From contig NC_133287.1 in the NCBI RefSeq assembly GCF_005239225.2, forward strand, positions 12,009,493 to 12,073,492: 64,000 nt of DNA, in the 5' to 3' direction. The notes below the pieces were generated by a model. The model made no database searches, was not told where the DNA came from, and was given only the letters and a program-made list of their open reading frames with translations. Positions 34,330 through 46,043 of the stretch are shown here, one piece after another. A program made the position numbers and the translations under genes. Numbering within the stretch: the stretch's first letter is position 1; each line of letters begins with the position of its first letter. This DNA comes from Populus alba. Taxonomy: Eukaryota > Streptophyta > Magnoliopsida > Malpighiales > Salicaceae.

Positions 34330-35180
34330 AAAAAAAAAATGAGGGCTCGAAGGCGCACTCAAAAGAATGTGAGGGCTCAAAGGCACTCGAAAAGGAAAAT
34401 GAGTGCTCAAAGACACTCAAAGAGGAAAGCGAGTGCTCAAAGGTGCTCCAAAAGGAAAGCGAGTGCTTAAAGGCACTAGTGCTCAAAGGCATTTGAAGGG
34501 AAAAGCGAGTGCTCAGAGGCACTGGTGCTCAAAGGCACTTGCAGGGGAAAGTGAATGCTCAGAGGCACTGGTGCTCAGAGGCACTTGAAGGGAAAAGCGA
34601 GTGCTCAGAGGCACTGGTGCTCAGAGGCACCTGAAGGGAAAAGCGAGTGCTCAGAGGCACTGGTGCTCAAAGGCACCTGAAGGGGAAAGCGAGTGCTCAG
34701 AGGCACTGGTGCTCAGAGGCACCTGAAGGGAAAAGCGAGTGCTCAGAGGCACTGCTGCTCAGAGGCACTTGAAGGGAAAAGCGAGTGCTCAGAGGCACTG
34801 CTGCTCAGAGGCACTTGAAAGGGAAAAACGAGTGCTCAGAGGCACTGGTGCTCAAAGGCACTTAAAGGGGAAAGGGAGTGCTCAAAGGCGCTCCAAAAGG
34901 AAAACGAGTGCTCAAAGGCGCTCGAAGAGGAAAGGGAGTGCTCGAAGGCACTCGAAGAGGAAAGGGAGTGCTCGAAGGCACTCGAAGAGGAAAACGAGTG
35001 CTCAAAGGCACTCGAAGAGGAAAGCGAGGGCTCAGAGGTGCTCGAAAAGGAAGGCGAGTGCTTAAAGGCACTCAAGGAGGAAGGTGAATGCTCAAAGGCA
35101 TTTGGAAAGAAAAACGGGTGCTCAAAGGCACTCGAAGAGGAAAACGAGTGCTCAAAGGCACTCGAAGAGGAAAGCACGAA
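34330..35180. repeat. Minisatellite in element B (46-bp then 30-bp units)
   Basis: The basic 30-bp unit (gagtgctcaaaggcactcg + aagaggaaagc) occurs about nine times at 34870-35180. At 34505-34830 there are about seven 46-bp units in which the first 16 bases are doubled (gtgctcagaggcactg twice); starts at 34599, 34645, 34691 and 34737 fix the period. Because 30 is a multiple of three, long open frames with 10-residue repeats appear on both strands; none is supported as a gene. It lies in the 3' noncoding region of the element, where Tat/Ogre elements often carry such arrays. Confidence 0.88.
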
Positions 35181-35189
35181 GATTTTTTT

Positions 35190-37446
35190 AGATGGCCTAC
35201 TTTTTTATGGGCGGCCTTTCCATGTTGAAAAATTCTCAAAAATGAAAAACATTCAATAGCAATTTCGATCTTTGGCCATTTCAAGTTGGCTTTCCACTTA
35301 ATGGATTCCATTGGAATTTTCTCATATGAAATTTTCAAAACTCATTGTTCAATGTCTTAAAGTTTAGATGATATGCATGCATCTTTACCTGTTTTGAAAT
35401 ATAGGCCCCCATTTCTTCTTAGTCTTCTTGTTGCTTGATTGATGAGGACTTGCTACCTCTGATTTGGGTCATTTTTATCGCTTGACTTCTAGCCCACTCG
35501 AGTTGGCCCATATAAGTCTATTTCCAGATTTATTTGCACAACTTAGCATTTGTGGTGCCCATCGTGACCCATTTGCTTGCTAGAGATTTTCTGTCTCATC
35601 AAATAATCTGAGAGGATTATTCATTACTCCTTGTCTCACTGCTAAAAACATTCGGTGTCACTTGCTGAAAGGATCAAATTGTCTTTCGTAAACCAAAATG
35701 CCCCCTTGTCTTGTTGTAGGAAATATTCCTCTCTTTTTCTAGAAGAGAAAATACAATGTTGCCCCCTTGTACTGGTCGTTGCCCCCAAGTGTGCTTTGTC
35801 AGCGACTTAGACAAATAATGGTTTTAAAAGACCATTCTCTCATTTCTCTTTTTGTTCATTTTGGTGAAGGAATGTGGGTCTAGAATGATGAATCTTGAAA
35901 TCTTGATCTTGCATTTTGAAAACAAAAATTATTTCGATGTGAATCTAAAACAATTTGCTTTCGAAATCTTGCAACTCCTTGGCTATTTATTGAAAAAAGA
36001 GGTTATTTGCTCTTGTGTTTGGCAATGAGATCTTCAGTCATGAGATGACCTTTTGTTTCAAAGTGAAGGGCTCGAGAAAAAGCTCGAGGTTTTATATGAG
36101 AAAATTTTTTCTCTTTTTGAATCATTCATTTTTATCAGCATGAATAATAATGAGTAGTTTATTCTTGATGTCATGAATCTTATGAAAAAGTATTCTTTGC
36201 ATTTGGAGAGCATTGTTTATTGTTCAAGGTTGCTTGCTTGCTTGATTAGAAAGGACTTTTACAGGCACGTAATGTAGGCTGTGGTTCTTGGTTATGAAAG
36301 AAAAGGATTCATAAGGCTCAAAGAGTGTTTCAGGGTTTCAAAGACCGAGGATCGCTATCAATAGTTTGACTCTTGACGTAATTCACATTTTCTTTTGCCG
36401 CTCTTCTTTGATTTGCTGCTTCTTCTCTTTTTCTTTGCTTTGCTAGGACATACTCACTTTATCTTGGATGTCACTTTTTCTAGTGATTTGGGCATGCCCC
36501 CTAGCATTTGAGTGTCTTGAGCTTTTATGCCTTTTTGGCTTTCTCACAGCTTTTCCTCCTTTCTTTTCTAAATTTTCTCTTGCCCCCCAATGTGGGGTGT
36601 GATCCTAGTCGGGATTTTTTCATAAAAGAAAAATTATTCAGGCTCAAAAAAGGATTGCAAGGGATGTACTTATTTCAGAATGTGAAAGGAATAACAAAGA
36701 CGACCTTTCCTTATTTCAAGCGCAAACAGTTAAGATCAATAAACTTTGATCTCATCCAGTATGATGGTTTGGTCTTTGTAAAGATGCATTTCATTAGTCA
36801 TGAGTAACGAGTTCACTACATATCATTATTCATACATTTAAAAACACACGATTCAAGAGTATAGGGTAAGGGCGTTTATTCATTTCTTTTTTTTTTTTGG
36901 TTTATCATTTAGTCACCTCAATGATGGAGTTGCTTGATTCAATTGTCATTCTATAAGTAGAATGTTAAAAATATCATTTTTGAAAGAACATCAAATTATT
37001 TTTTGAAATCAAAATACCAGATCAATTTTTCAAAACTCCAATAGGGAAATGGATTTTGGTACAAGAGATGAATTGCGTCTATGAGATCACGCGAGGCTTC
37101 AAAGGTGTATTCATAAGTTCTTATAAGAAAACTCTCTTAAGAAGGTGAATAATGCTTGGTCGTAAACACAATTGAATGAGAAACTCATTATTTCATTGAA
37201 ACTTTGGAAAAGAAGTTTAACAACAAAGAACTTATACCAACATGAATACTGGCATGATAACACATAAAGGGGCTGAACATTTAGCGATCATTGATTGGAA
37301 TTTCTGGAATCTTTCAATCATTCATTCTCTTTGACAAAGGCATTTTTTCAACACTTAGTTGTAGTCGCATGTAGACCATTCTCGACCTACTATCACCATA
37401 GCTTTATCTTCAAAATAGTTGATTTCTGGGAGTTGGTGTGAAGCAA
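35190..37446 (-). other. Internal noncoding region of element B
   Basis: Between gag and the minisatellite there is no pol homology and no long ORF. Several ttgcccccttg-type words occur (35700-35800, 36500-36600). This is where a full Tat/Ogre element would hold protease, RT, RNase H and integrase. Confidence 0.6.
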
Positions 37447-38478
37447 TTAGCTATAGGAATGATAAGTGTCTTGGCAAGCACCTTCAGTGAAACCGTTTTT
37501 CTTAGTCGGGTTAGCAATCTTACCTAACCCAATGGCTTGTTCAATCCTCTCAGCTATAACAACTAGGTCAGTGAAATGTTGTGCAGAGCTTCTAACCAAG
37601 TATTCAAAGTACGGAGCTTTAAATGTGTTGGAAAATAAACTGATCATCTCTTTTTCCAATATGGGAGGATTAACTTGTGCAGCTACTTCACTCCATCTCC
37701 GGGCGTATTCTCTTATGGACTCCTTGTTGTTCTTCTCCATAGCTTGCAAGCTTAACCGATCAGGGCCCACGTCTATATTGAACTTATATTGCATCATGAA
37801 GGCATCAACTAAGTCCTTCCATTTTTTAACCTTGGTATTGTCCAACCGCATATACCAAGTGAGGGCAACGTCACTCAAGCTATCTTGAAAAAAATGAATC
37901 AGCAGTTTCTCATCATCAACCACCTCAGCCATTTTATTGCAGTATGCTTTGAGATGAGTCATAGGGCATTGAGTTCCCGTATATTTGACAAATTCTGGCA
38001 CTCTAAACTTTTTGGGAATGACAACGTTGGGCACCAAACACAAATTGACAGCTTTCACCAGGTCACACAAATGGTTTCCCTCAACTGCCTTTATCCTCTT
38101 CTCTAGGGTAGTCCATTTTTCCCAATCCTCTTCTTTCACCATCTTGCCCTTTTGAGATTCTTTCTCGGTGGAATCAGTGGTAGATGAAATTCTTGAAGGG
38201 TATGCTGGCTGGAAATGCATAGCTTGTTGAAATTCAAATGACATTCTACTTGCCCCTAGATTATGTGGATCGAAATGAGTTACATGCATATCTTCAGGCT
38301 GAGCTATAAGTGTTCCTTTTCTGGATTTATCTCTCAAGGCTTGCTCGAGTAGACTAGTAAGCCTTGCGACTTCTTCTTTAAGATTATCCACCTCTTTTTG
38401 ATGTTGGGCTTCCAACTGGGCTCTTTCTTCGCTTTCCATTTTTCTTTTTCTCGAACGAGTGTTATAGATGGGTTTCAA
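37447..38478 (-). CDS. Gag-like protein of element B
   Basis: An uninterrupted 343-residue frame. Residues 17-50 are a charged coiled coil (EERAQLEAQHQKEVDNLKEE). From about residue 155 comes a Tat/Ogre-type gag domain: KFRVPEFVKYTGTQCPMTHL, CNKMAEVVDDEKLLIHFFQD, then ALTWYMRLD, WKDLVDAFMMQYKFN, ESIREYARRWSEVAAQVNPP and a C-terminal helical part ending near IEQAIGLGK. It would assemble particles that package element RNA. The frame stops soon after the capsid-like domain, shorter than gag-pol precursors. The start is the first Met, about 510 bases after the primer site. The open frame agrees with a young element. Confidence 0.88.
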   Translation of the reverse strand: MKPIYNTRSRKRKMESEERAQLEAQHQKEVDNLKEEVARLTSLLEQALRDKSRKGTLIAQPEDMHVTHFDPHNLGASRMSFEFQQAMHFQPAYPSRISSTTDSTEKESQKGKMVKEEDWEKWTTLEKRIKAVEGNHLCDLVKAVNLCLVPNVVIPKKFRVPEFVKYTGTQCPMTHLKAYCNKMAEVVDDEKLLIHFFQDSLSDVALTWYMRLDNTKVKKWKDLVDAFMMQYKFNIDVGPDRLSLQAMEKNNKESIREYARRWSEVAAQVNPPILEKEMISLFSNTFKAPYFEYLVRSSAQHFTDLVVIAERIEQAIGLGKIANPTKKNGFTEGACQDTYHSYS

Positions 38479-38990
38479 TAGGGAACCTATATTTCAACCT
38501 GCTAAATGTAAATCATGAAATTATGCAAAAATGCTGAAGCAATTAAAAAATGCGTATGAAATGCGGACTTTCCCTTCACGGGGTGACAACCTAATAGAAA
38601 GATCCTATTTATTTAGTGCATCAAAGGGGTTGGTCATTATCTAGTCTCAAAGGGTCTCTCGCATGCTCAGTGATCGTCCTTGAAAAGGTCGATATGAGGC
38701 TTACAAGTAGTGTGAAGATAGAGGCCTTGAGTAATATCAGTTTGACATATCAACCACTTCCAAGTAAACAATCAAGCGAGAGTTGGATGGTTTCACGAGT
38801 CTTACCCAGGGTAAAGCCATTGGGGTACCGTTAGTCCCCCACTTATCCTAGGTTGTAAAGTGTGTGCTCTTAAAGTGATGCATGTCAACATAAACAAGGA
38901 TGCATGCTAAAGCAGTAAATGCAGGAAAAATAAACAAATAAACACAAAAAAATAGCAATAATAAGACAAAAGACAAAGCTTAATCCTAAG

Positions 38991-39008
38991 TCCCCAGTGG
39001 AGTCGCCA
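38991..39008 (-). promoter_or_regulatory. Primer binding site of element B
   Basis: The minus strand reads TGGCGACTCCACTGGGGA, three bases after the LTR end; the plus strand ends in CCA like a tRNA 3' end. This TGGCGACTC class is the one used by Tat/Ogre elements (reported as tRNA-Arg). Confidence 0.75.
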
Positions 39009-39011
39009 TTC

Positions 39012-41195
39012 TGTCGCACCCGACATCGCGGCGGCCCTAAAAAATAATAATTCTCTTGAATTAATTATGGAAAAAGAACAGATTCTAGCATCCGGTTCTT
39101 TTAAGAAAAAAAAATGTCTTGTTTGAGGAGTTGCAACCTATATTATGGTCACTAGGAACCTTAACTGGTCAACAGAGATTCTATGACTCGGGATTGGTTA
39201 CGTAAAAGGGAAGATATTATCACCCCTTAAACGTTCTGCCTAAGGCAGACTGCATTGTTGGTTTTGTCTTAAATTGCTAAATATTTATTAATTTATGCTG
39301 TGATGATTTGTCTATAATATTCCTGACTCTGGCGCCAGTGAATATTCGAGCTCGAATAATTCCAACTCTGGCGTTGGTAAAAATTCGTAGCTACGATAAA
39401 AATTAGATCAATATATTTTATTCTCTACTCTAGCGCCAGTGAATAAATAAATAAAAATAAAATTTATTTTTACGCATGCACATATTTTTTTTATTTTTCT
39501 AGCTAAACAAAATAAAAATACAACGAATAAAAATAATATAAATTTAAACTGAGATTTTTATTCCTGACTCTGGCATCAGTGAATAAACCAATAAATTTAC
39601 ATTATTTTTATTTATGCATACACATTTTTTATTATTTTTTATTTTTCTGCTTTTTATTTTTTTATTTTTTTTATTTTTTTAGGCTGGGTCCAGCTCAGCC
39701 CACATGGGCTGGGCTGGACCCAGCCAGCCCAGCCTGGTCACTGGCCCAAGCCGGTGACCCGGCTGGGCCAAACCAAACAGGAGGCACGCGTGGAGTGTCT
39801 CCACACGTGCATGCACTGTGCGAAGGTAATTAATTTACCTTCACGCAGTGCAAAACTTCACAAAATGAGGCAAAGAAGAAAAAAACGAAAGCTGACTTAC
39901 CTGTGCGGAGAGAAACAGAGACGCGATGAAGGATTTCGGGTCGTTGCCTTCTTCCTCCAATTTTGTTCCCTTCAACCTCTGTTTCCAATCCTCTTCTCTC
40001 CTGCTTTTTCACTCTCTTCTGTATGTTCTTCCGCCTGTGTTGGAAATGGCTAAGACAATTTTTTCCTTTTCTTTCTTGTTTTTGATATGCAGGGGAGGAG
40101 GAACGATTGAGAGGACGATGATATTAACGTGGGATTTCTGGGTTTTCTGCTTGTGTTGATCTTTGTTTTTGTTGTGGGTAATACTGTTTGTGTCTGCTTT
40201 GTGGGTTTCTTCCCCCTGTCTTGCTCGGTTTCTTCTTCTTGGTTCCCCTGGTTTTTTGTGTGTCTGGGTTTAGCTTCCCCTGGGTATTTTTTCTGCCGAT
40301 CGTGGCTTTCCCCCCTTTTTTTGTCCCCCTTTTTTTCGTTTGTGTTTTTTTTTTATTTCTGTGATCCCCCCAATTCTGTGTTTCTCCCCCTTTTTTCGTC
40401 CCCCGTGCATGGACTATCTCTGGCTTTTATAGCCAAAGAACAAAGTCGTTTCTTCAAGCCATAAATTATGTTAATTGCAGGCGTAATGGTGGGAGCGGCG
40501 GTGAGCGGTTCATTTCAGACGGGAAGAAGATGAACAGTTACGGGAAAACGACGCCGTTTCTTGTGTTTAATGGCTATTTGCATTTTGGACCTTGAATGTT
40601 TGACAATTTTGTAATTAAGTCCCTAGTTAAAATTAATCGGACCCCTGCACTTCGGCGCCTTTTACAAGTTAATCCCTGGACTTTAATCTGTTGCAATTGT
40701 GCCCCCAATTAACCTCTAAACTTTGATATTCTTCAATTAAGTCCCTGATTTCATTAATTTAATTAAATCCAAAGTCCAATTAAGTCTCAAACTTATCAAT
40801 TCTCCAATTAAACCCTTAATTGGATTAATTAAATCAATTCCAAGCTTAATTAAGTCTCAAAACTTATTAATTCTCCAATTAAATCCTTGATTGGATGAAT
40901 TAAATCAATTCCAAGCTTAATTAAGTCTCCAAACTTATCAATTCTCCAATTAAACCCTTAATTGGATTAAATAAATTAATTTCAAGCTTAATTAAATTAA
41001 TTTCAAAGTTTAATTAAACCCCAAAACTTCCATTCATATTGCCCTTAACCCAAAATTTAATTCATTCTTCATTTATTTCATTTTACTTGTTTTTTCATCA
41101 TCATTATTATTTTTTCATCAAAATTTTTTATCCTTTTCAATAAATAAAATAATAATAATAAAAAAAATAAAATGGTCAAAAATTGGGTTATGACA
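39012..41195 (-). repeat. 5' LTR of element B
   Basis: About 2184 bp, nearly identical to 31847-34031, including the tail of ~70-bp AATTAA-rich units at 40740-41000. On the coding strand it ends in GGGTGCGACA next to the primer site. Confidence 0.9.
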
Positions 41196-41374
41196 AGGAT
41201 ACCCTACAAAGTCTACCACTTAATGTACGCGACAAAACACTCATGCACGTGTAGAAAGACAATAAAAGGAAGAAAAGAAAACAAAAAGAAACAAAACAAA
41301 AGAAATAAAGTCAGATACAAGAAAAGTGAAAACATAAAATAAAATAAATACTATAATTTGTACAAGAATTTACT

Positions 41375-41392
41375 TCCCCGGCAACGGCTCCA
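41375..41392 (-). promoter_or_regulatory. Primer binding site of element A (tRNA-Asp type, one mismatch)
   Basis: The plus strand reads TCCCCGGCAACGGCTCCA, identical to the 3' end of plant tRNA-Asp except one base (T for G). It lies six bases from the LTR end, as in element C, where the match is perfect. Confidence 0.85.
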
Positions 41393-41398
41393 AAAACT

Positions 41399-42922
41399 TG
41401 ACTTGACCAAAAGATTGATGTCTTCTCCCAAGTGTAGGAGTGTCGAAGTAATAAATAACCTGACAAGACCGGGGTCGAACCACAAGGAGGTTAATTGTAT
41501 AAATTATAAATAACAATAATATAACAACAACAACAACAACAACAACAATAATAAAGAAGAAGAAGTTGATGAGAACTTTGAGATGGAAAATAAATGTAAG
41601 GATTAAACAATTATAAAAACAAATGTTAAGGTTATAGGATCCACTAATGATATTTCAAACAAGTATAGTATAAACTCTTATTACTCAACTGGAAACCACA
41701 CACAAAGGAGGTTCCAATCGGATGATTTGTCATTAATAGCTCATTATAAATTGTTAACATGATCATATCAATTATCTTATTTACGTAACACCAAACTTTT
41801 ATTATTGTTAGGAATTCATGATGCTAACTTGTGTTAACAATAAATCAAGTTCCTTTCATAGCACAGATGTAGGTAATACCATACGGTTGGGTTATGAGAT
41901 TGCCAAGCATTTGTTGTACCAAGTATTAACAACACAAATCTAGATTAACTATTTAACAAGCAATGTATTAAGAATTAGTAAGATAAAAAGATAAGACATG
42001 TTAATGTTAAACATTAATGTCCATATTGAGTTTACACCATACTTATTCTTACACCATTAGTGTAACCTTTTCACCTTGACATAATAAACTTAGCTAAACA
42101 TAATAAAGAAGAGAAACATAAATAAACAAAATAAGAACATAAATAAGATACAAGTTAACAAAGTAAAGGAAGGAGCAAGAGCAAGAGCAAGTTCTTGATT
42201 TGAACAACCAAGCCCCTAAATGTATGGCAAAGGCCTCCTTTTATAGGCCAAAATTTGGAACTATTGATTTGATGACTAATTGTTTAGTGGGTGGCCAACT
42301 CTTGACTTGGTGAAAATCCTTATCTTCTTGTCTGAATAAAACGTCATTGCTAGCATCAGAACTGAAATCACTTGTACGTATGAAAGTTATAGGAAATTGT
42401 CTTATCTTTCCAGCAAAAAAAAATTAAGGTTATTTGGACTTCTAGAACTCGAGATATGGGTTGAACACTGAACAGTGTTTGGGCTTTAGGACAAATTCAA
42501 ACTTCTCCGTTATTTCTATAATTTTGACTTGAAAACGGCCTTTTTAAATCTTGGACTCCACATGAAAGTTGTAAGCCTATGTCTTACCGAATCTTTCCTA
42601 AAAATTAAGGTCATTTGGACATCTAGAACTCGAGATATGACCCAATTACCGAATAGTGTTCTAGTTTGGACTGCACCAACATCTCTTTTCTAAGTTTGGC
42701 CCTCTGTTTGTCCTTTCAATTTCAATAATTAAACTCATCAATCAATCCTTTCATTTATGTGATCGGCCTGCATTTAAGATGAACTTTTACCATAAATTAA
42801 ATGTATCTTATATTATTAGGTTTGTTATTATAAAACATGTTTTAGTTAAGGAGTTATTGATACTTCAACTGCAAAATGATGATATAAAGCCTTGATAAAA
42901 ATGCACTTTTAAGTACTAATCA
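41399..42922 (-). mobile_element. 5' LTR-A of element A
   Basis: 1524 bp, starting TGATTAGTAC at 42922 and ending GGTCAAGTCA at 41399 on the minus strand. The TATA box is at 42238-42245. It is the simplest full LTR-A in the window, lacking the insertions seen in element C. Confidence 0.88.
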
Positions 42923-43760
42923 TTTAGCCTCCAAGACTACCTTCTTCTCAACTATGATATGTCTTCTCTTTGTTTCCAAAGCTTAGGCATCCATCCCAAA
43001 TACCCTTTCATTCACCTTTTCACCTTTAAACCTTCTGGCTTGTTCCCTAAAGAACTCTACTTTTTCTTATGGTATTTTTGCCACCTATACCATGTTGCTA
43101 TTGAGTTTCCCACTGATTTCTTTCTCTCTCAGTTTCTTCAGACTTCTTGGTCAGTAGACTCTTTGTACTACACCTTTAAGTTCCTCACTTGGTTCCACAA
43201 CCCCACACAATGGATCTCTCTTCTCCAACACGAGAAATCCAAATTCCTCCATCCACAAACCTGCTAGATTGAAGTACATCGCAAGCTGTATTGTAATAAG
43301 TCTGTTAAGTAAGCTTTTGCCTATTTGTTCTCTATTTTCACATTCCACAGGCCCTTTAAAGCTTCTGCAGATAATCTGGTTATGAGTTTTCCACAGGCTG
43401 CCATATACAAAACTCATCCATACTCCCTGTATGAAAAACCCTTAGATAACCTCCCAGAACTCAGGACCTTGCAAAAAACAGTATGTCTTAAGAACAACAT
43501 TATTCTGGATGAAATATGGCCCAAACGAACAGATCCTGATGAAGAAATTGACTATGACTTGTATGACCCCTAATATTCTGCTCATCTTCATGACTTGCAA
43601 ATGCAATACAAAAACAAAAAACTCAAGCAGATAGTTTTGGGCATACCAAAGCTTTTAGAACCACATAAGATGGAAATGCTTGCTGATGATGAGTATGTGT
43701 TGGCCCTAAAAGTCCAAGCTATTCATGATCAGGACAACCTATCATATTAGAATCTCTCTT
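42923..43760 (+). pseudogene. Unrecognised broken ORFs at 3' end of element H (left fragment)
   Basis: Two frames, 42959-43267 and 43325-43573, are followed by a continuation to about 43750 with stops. The first contains aromatic-rich stretches (FPKELYFFLWYFCHLYHVAI). The second ends acidic (WPKRTDPDEEIDYDLYDP). I do not recognise the protein. Its place just upstream of sequence homologous to the leader of the movement-protein element at 59770-62059 suggests it is the C-terminal part of the same kind of element. It is not functional. Confidence 0.4.
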
Positions 43761-43858
43761 CAAATCATGAACCTATTGTCGGTTGATATTAGTATTGTAC
43801 TAGCTTGTCATTTGTATCATAAGGGTGTATTATTAAGTGTGCTCCAATACTTTCTTAT

Positions 43859-44132
43859 GTAATGTATGATGTAAGCAAAAGCCTAAAAAATAGTTTAAAT
43901 AGAGGCTCCATGTAATATTGTAAGGCATAACCTTAGGAGGGTAGACCTCGAAGGAGAAGCCTCTTCAATAAAAGAACTTGTTTTTTCTAATTCTCTGTTC
44001 TTCAACCCCTTTACATTCAAAAACTAGAAGATTTTGTTATCATTCAATAAGACATCACTCTAGTGAGTAGTTGTTGAGTGCCCCTAAGAATGGCCTTGTT
44101 AAGCAACTTTGTTAGAGTTCCTGTCTAACTAT
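43859..44132 (+). promoter_or_regulatory. Leader/terminal-repeat region of element H (left fragment)
   Basis: A TTTAAATAG promoter-like site (about 43892) is followed some 75 bases later by AATAAAAG (43968). This close promoter/polyadenylation order is usual for retroelements and pararetroviruses. The segment 44062-44132 (agtgcccctaagaatggcc...gtctaactat) matches the leader before the primer site at 61982-61993 on the other strand. Confidence 0.5.
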
Positions 44133-45989
44133 TGTTGTTACCCAATTTTTGACTCGTGTTTTAATAAATTTTCAAAAAAAAAAAAAAATAAAAATAGAAA
44201 TAAAAAAATAAGGGTTTACATGTGGCGATAACATAAAGCATCAGGGCTAATATTAAGGAAGTAATATGTTAAGGAGATAATTATTGAATCATATATAATT
44301 AATGCAATCTAAAATACCATAGATATATGATTTGATTCGTGCTGGTTATGGAAAATAATCACTGCAATATAAAATACCATATATATAGGATTTGTTGGTG
44401 CTGGTTATAGAAAATAATCTCTACAATAATTATTGCAATATTTTTTTAAATAGTACGTGTATGGATTTTCTATATAAGTGAACCTTCAGTCATATGCAAA
44501 GGGAGGACAATTTTAAAGGAAGAGCACACGAAAACCCTAAAAAACCCATATTTATCAAGCCAGCCAGCCAGCCACCCTCGGGGGCTAAAAAAAAAAAAAA
44601 CAAAAACTACGCCCCTCCCCAGCTTTTCGCCTTTTTTTTCTTCTTCTTCCCCACTCACCTGCGCTGTCCCTCTCACAACTGCTCCTCCCCTTTTCTCAGT
44701 CAAAACTTTCCCTCTGCACACAAGCTTCCCTTCTCCCTTCGCCAGACCTCACTCCCCCAGCTTGCAAACCACCGTGAACACCACTTACAGGCCTTCCCTC
44801 TCTGTCAACACAACCCCCAGAAATGGCTCTCTCGCAATCTTCCTCCTCACTGGCTATTTCCTCAGCAATAGCGCGGCAACAACAACACCAAAAATTAACA
44901 TGATAGCACTGCAAGCTTCAACCTCTGCACTATAACCTTCAGCAACAACCTTGTGACCAATCTCGTCTCTACACCAGCAACTAGTCCCAGTTGTCTCCCT
45001 TGCCATATCTCTTCCCCATCGCCTTCGTCCCTTCATTTCTGTCTCCAGTTTCTTCTCCTCCAGCGGTGCAACCTTTTCTTCCATAGGCACGGTGAGCTCT
45101 GGAAAGCGATAACAGCACCTCCTCCTTCTGCACCAGCGGCGTTCACATCGCCCAGTCATCTTGCACCGGCTACAACCGTGGAGTCATTTTTGATCGCCCC
45201 CGACATCAATCACTAACTCGCAGCCCCTCAACCATCGGGAGCAGGTATTAGCCGAAGCAGCAGCCCACATAAAAACAGAGAAAGAGCAAGAAAACACAGA
45301 GGGAATAACGTCCAGTATAACAGCACATCACACCTTCATCGTCGTCTCCCTCATCATCTCCACAGAGAGCGTCAGCAGAAGGAAAGAAAAGGAACAGAGG
45401 TCATCAACTGGTGTGGCCATCGTTTTCATTGTCCCCAGAAGCAGTGACCACCGGCTGTGCGCAAGAAGCTGCAGTACCGTTGTCTTTATCCATCCCAGTT
45501 ACCAGAGAGGGAGAGAAAGAAAACACAAAAAATGGGATAGAAAAGAGGAGAGAACAAGGGGAACGAAGATACAGAAGAGGAACCCACGAACAAAAGTAGC
45601 AGAAGGCAAAAAGGCCCGATCGGTAGCAGACCAGGTAAGCATGTCTGTTATTCCCAGCTTCTGATTTCTGCATGCATCCTTAATGCATTTGTTACTGTTC
45701 AAGTGAAATTTAATTCACTTGAACAGTGATCAGCCAAGGCATGCGTGAAAGTAAACTCACGCATGCCTTTGTGCCTAGCCGGGTCCCTGGTTTGGGCTAG
45801 TGACTCGGTTAGGTCTGTTGGGTTTAGCCCAGCCATGTGGGCTGAGCTAGACCCAGCCCCCCTAAAAAAAAAAAAACGAGTAATATCATTGGTTTTTCTC
45901 GTGTATTTAGTTTATGGTTTGTATTTTTTTTTTATATTGTAAAAATACAAATCTGGTATTAAAATACCTGATTTTTCCACGAAATGTTG

Positions 45990-46043
<54 letters not shown>

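Larger units (their letters stand above)
31847..41195 (-). mobile_element. Element B: complete gag-only Tat/Ogre-like LTR retrotransposon
   Basis: It is 9.35 kb with near-identical LTRs (31847-34031 and 39012-41195) and a perfect 5-bp target duplication AGGAT (31842-31846 and 41196-41200). On the minus strand the order is 5' LTR, primer site, one gag-like ORF, a long noncoding region with a minisatellite, a purine tract and the 3' LTR. No protease, RT or integrase is present, so it must have been mobilised by a related autonomous element. LTR termini are TGTCATAACCC...GGGTGCGACA on the coding strand. It sits in the leader of element A. Confidence 0.92.
25740..42922 (-). mobile_element. Element A: Athila-like retrotransposon with cargo, interrupted by element B
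   Basis: Read from 42922 downward on the minus strand: 5' LTR-A, tRNA-Asp-type primer site, leader, [nested element B, 31847-41195], gag, RT/RNase H, integrase, viral-like cargo ORF, truncated LOG-like fragment and a 3' LTR reduced to 363 bp. It is the only copy here with most of pol, although every coding domain carries inactivating changes. The protease region is deleted (junction PILEPCE to NGLMKLSFG in 30165-30626). Confidence 0.9.

Noticed and set aside
34505..35180. Regularly spaced repeats that could suggest a CRISPR array
   Set aside because: Units are contiguous with no unique spacers, and the sequence is eukaryotic nuclear DNA.
34314..35259. Long overlapping open frames with 10-residue repeats on both strands
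   Set aside because: They are produced by the 30/46-bp minisatellite; all frames are open because the unit length is a multiple of three and lacks stops. No start context or domain supports a protein.
44470..45702. ORFs rich in Arg/Lys/Glu or Ser/Pro
   Set aside because: They are part of LTR family E (partly recurring at 63268-63673) and are explained by purine/pyrimidine bias.
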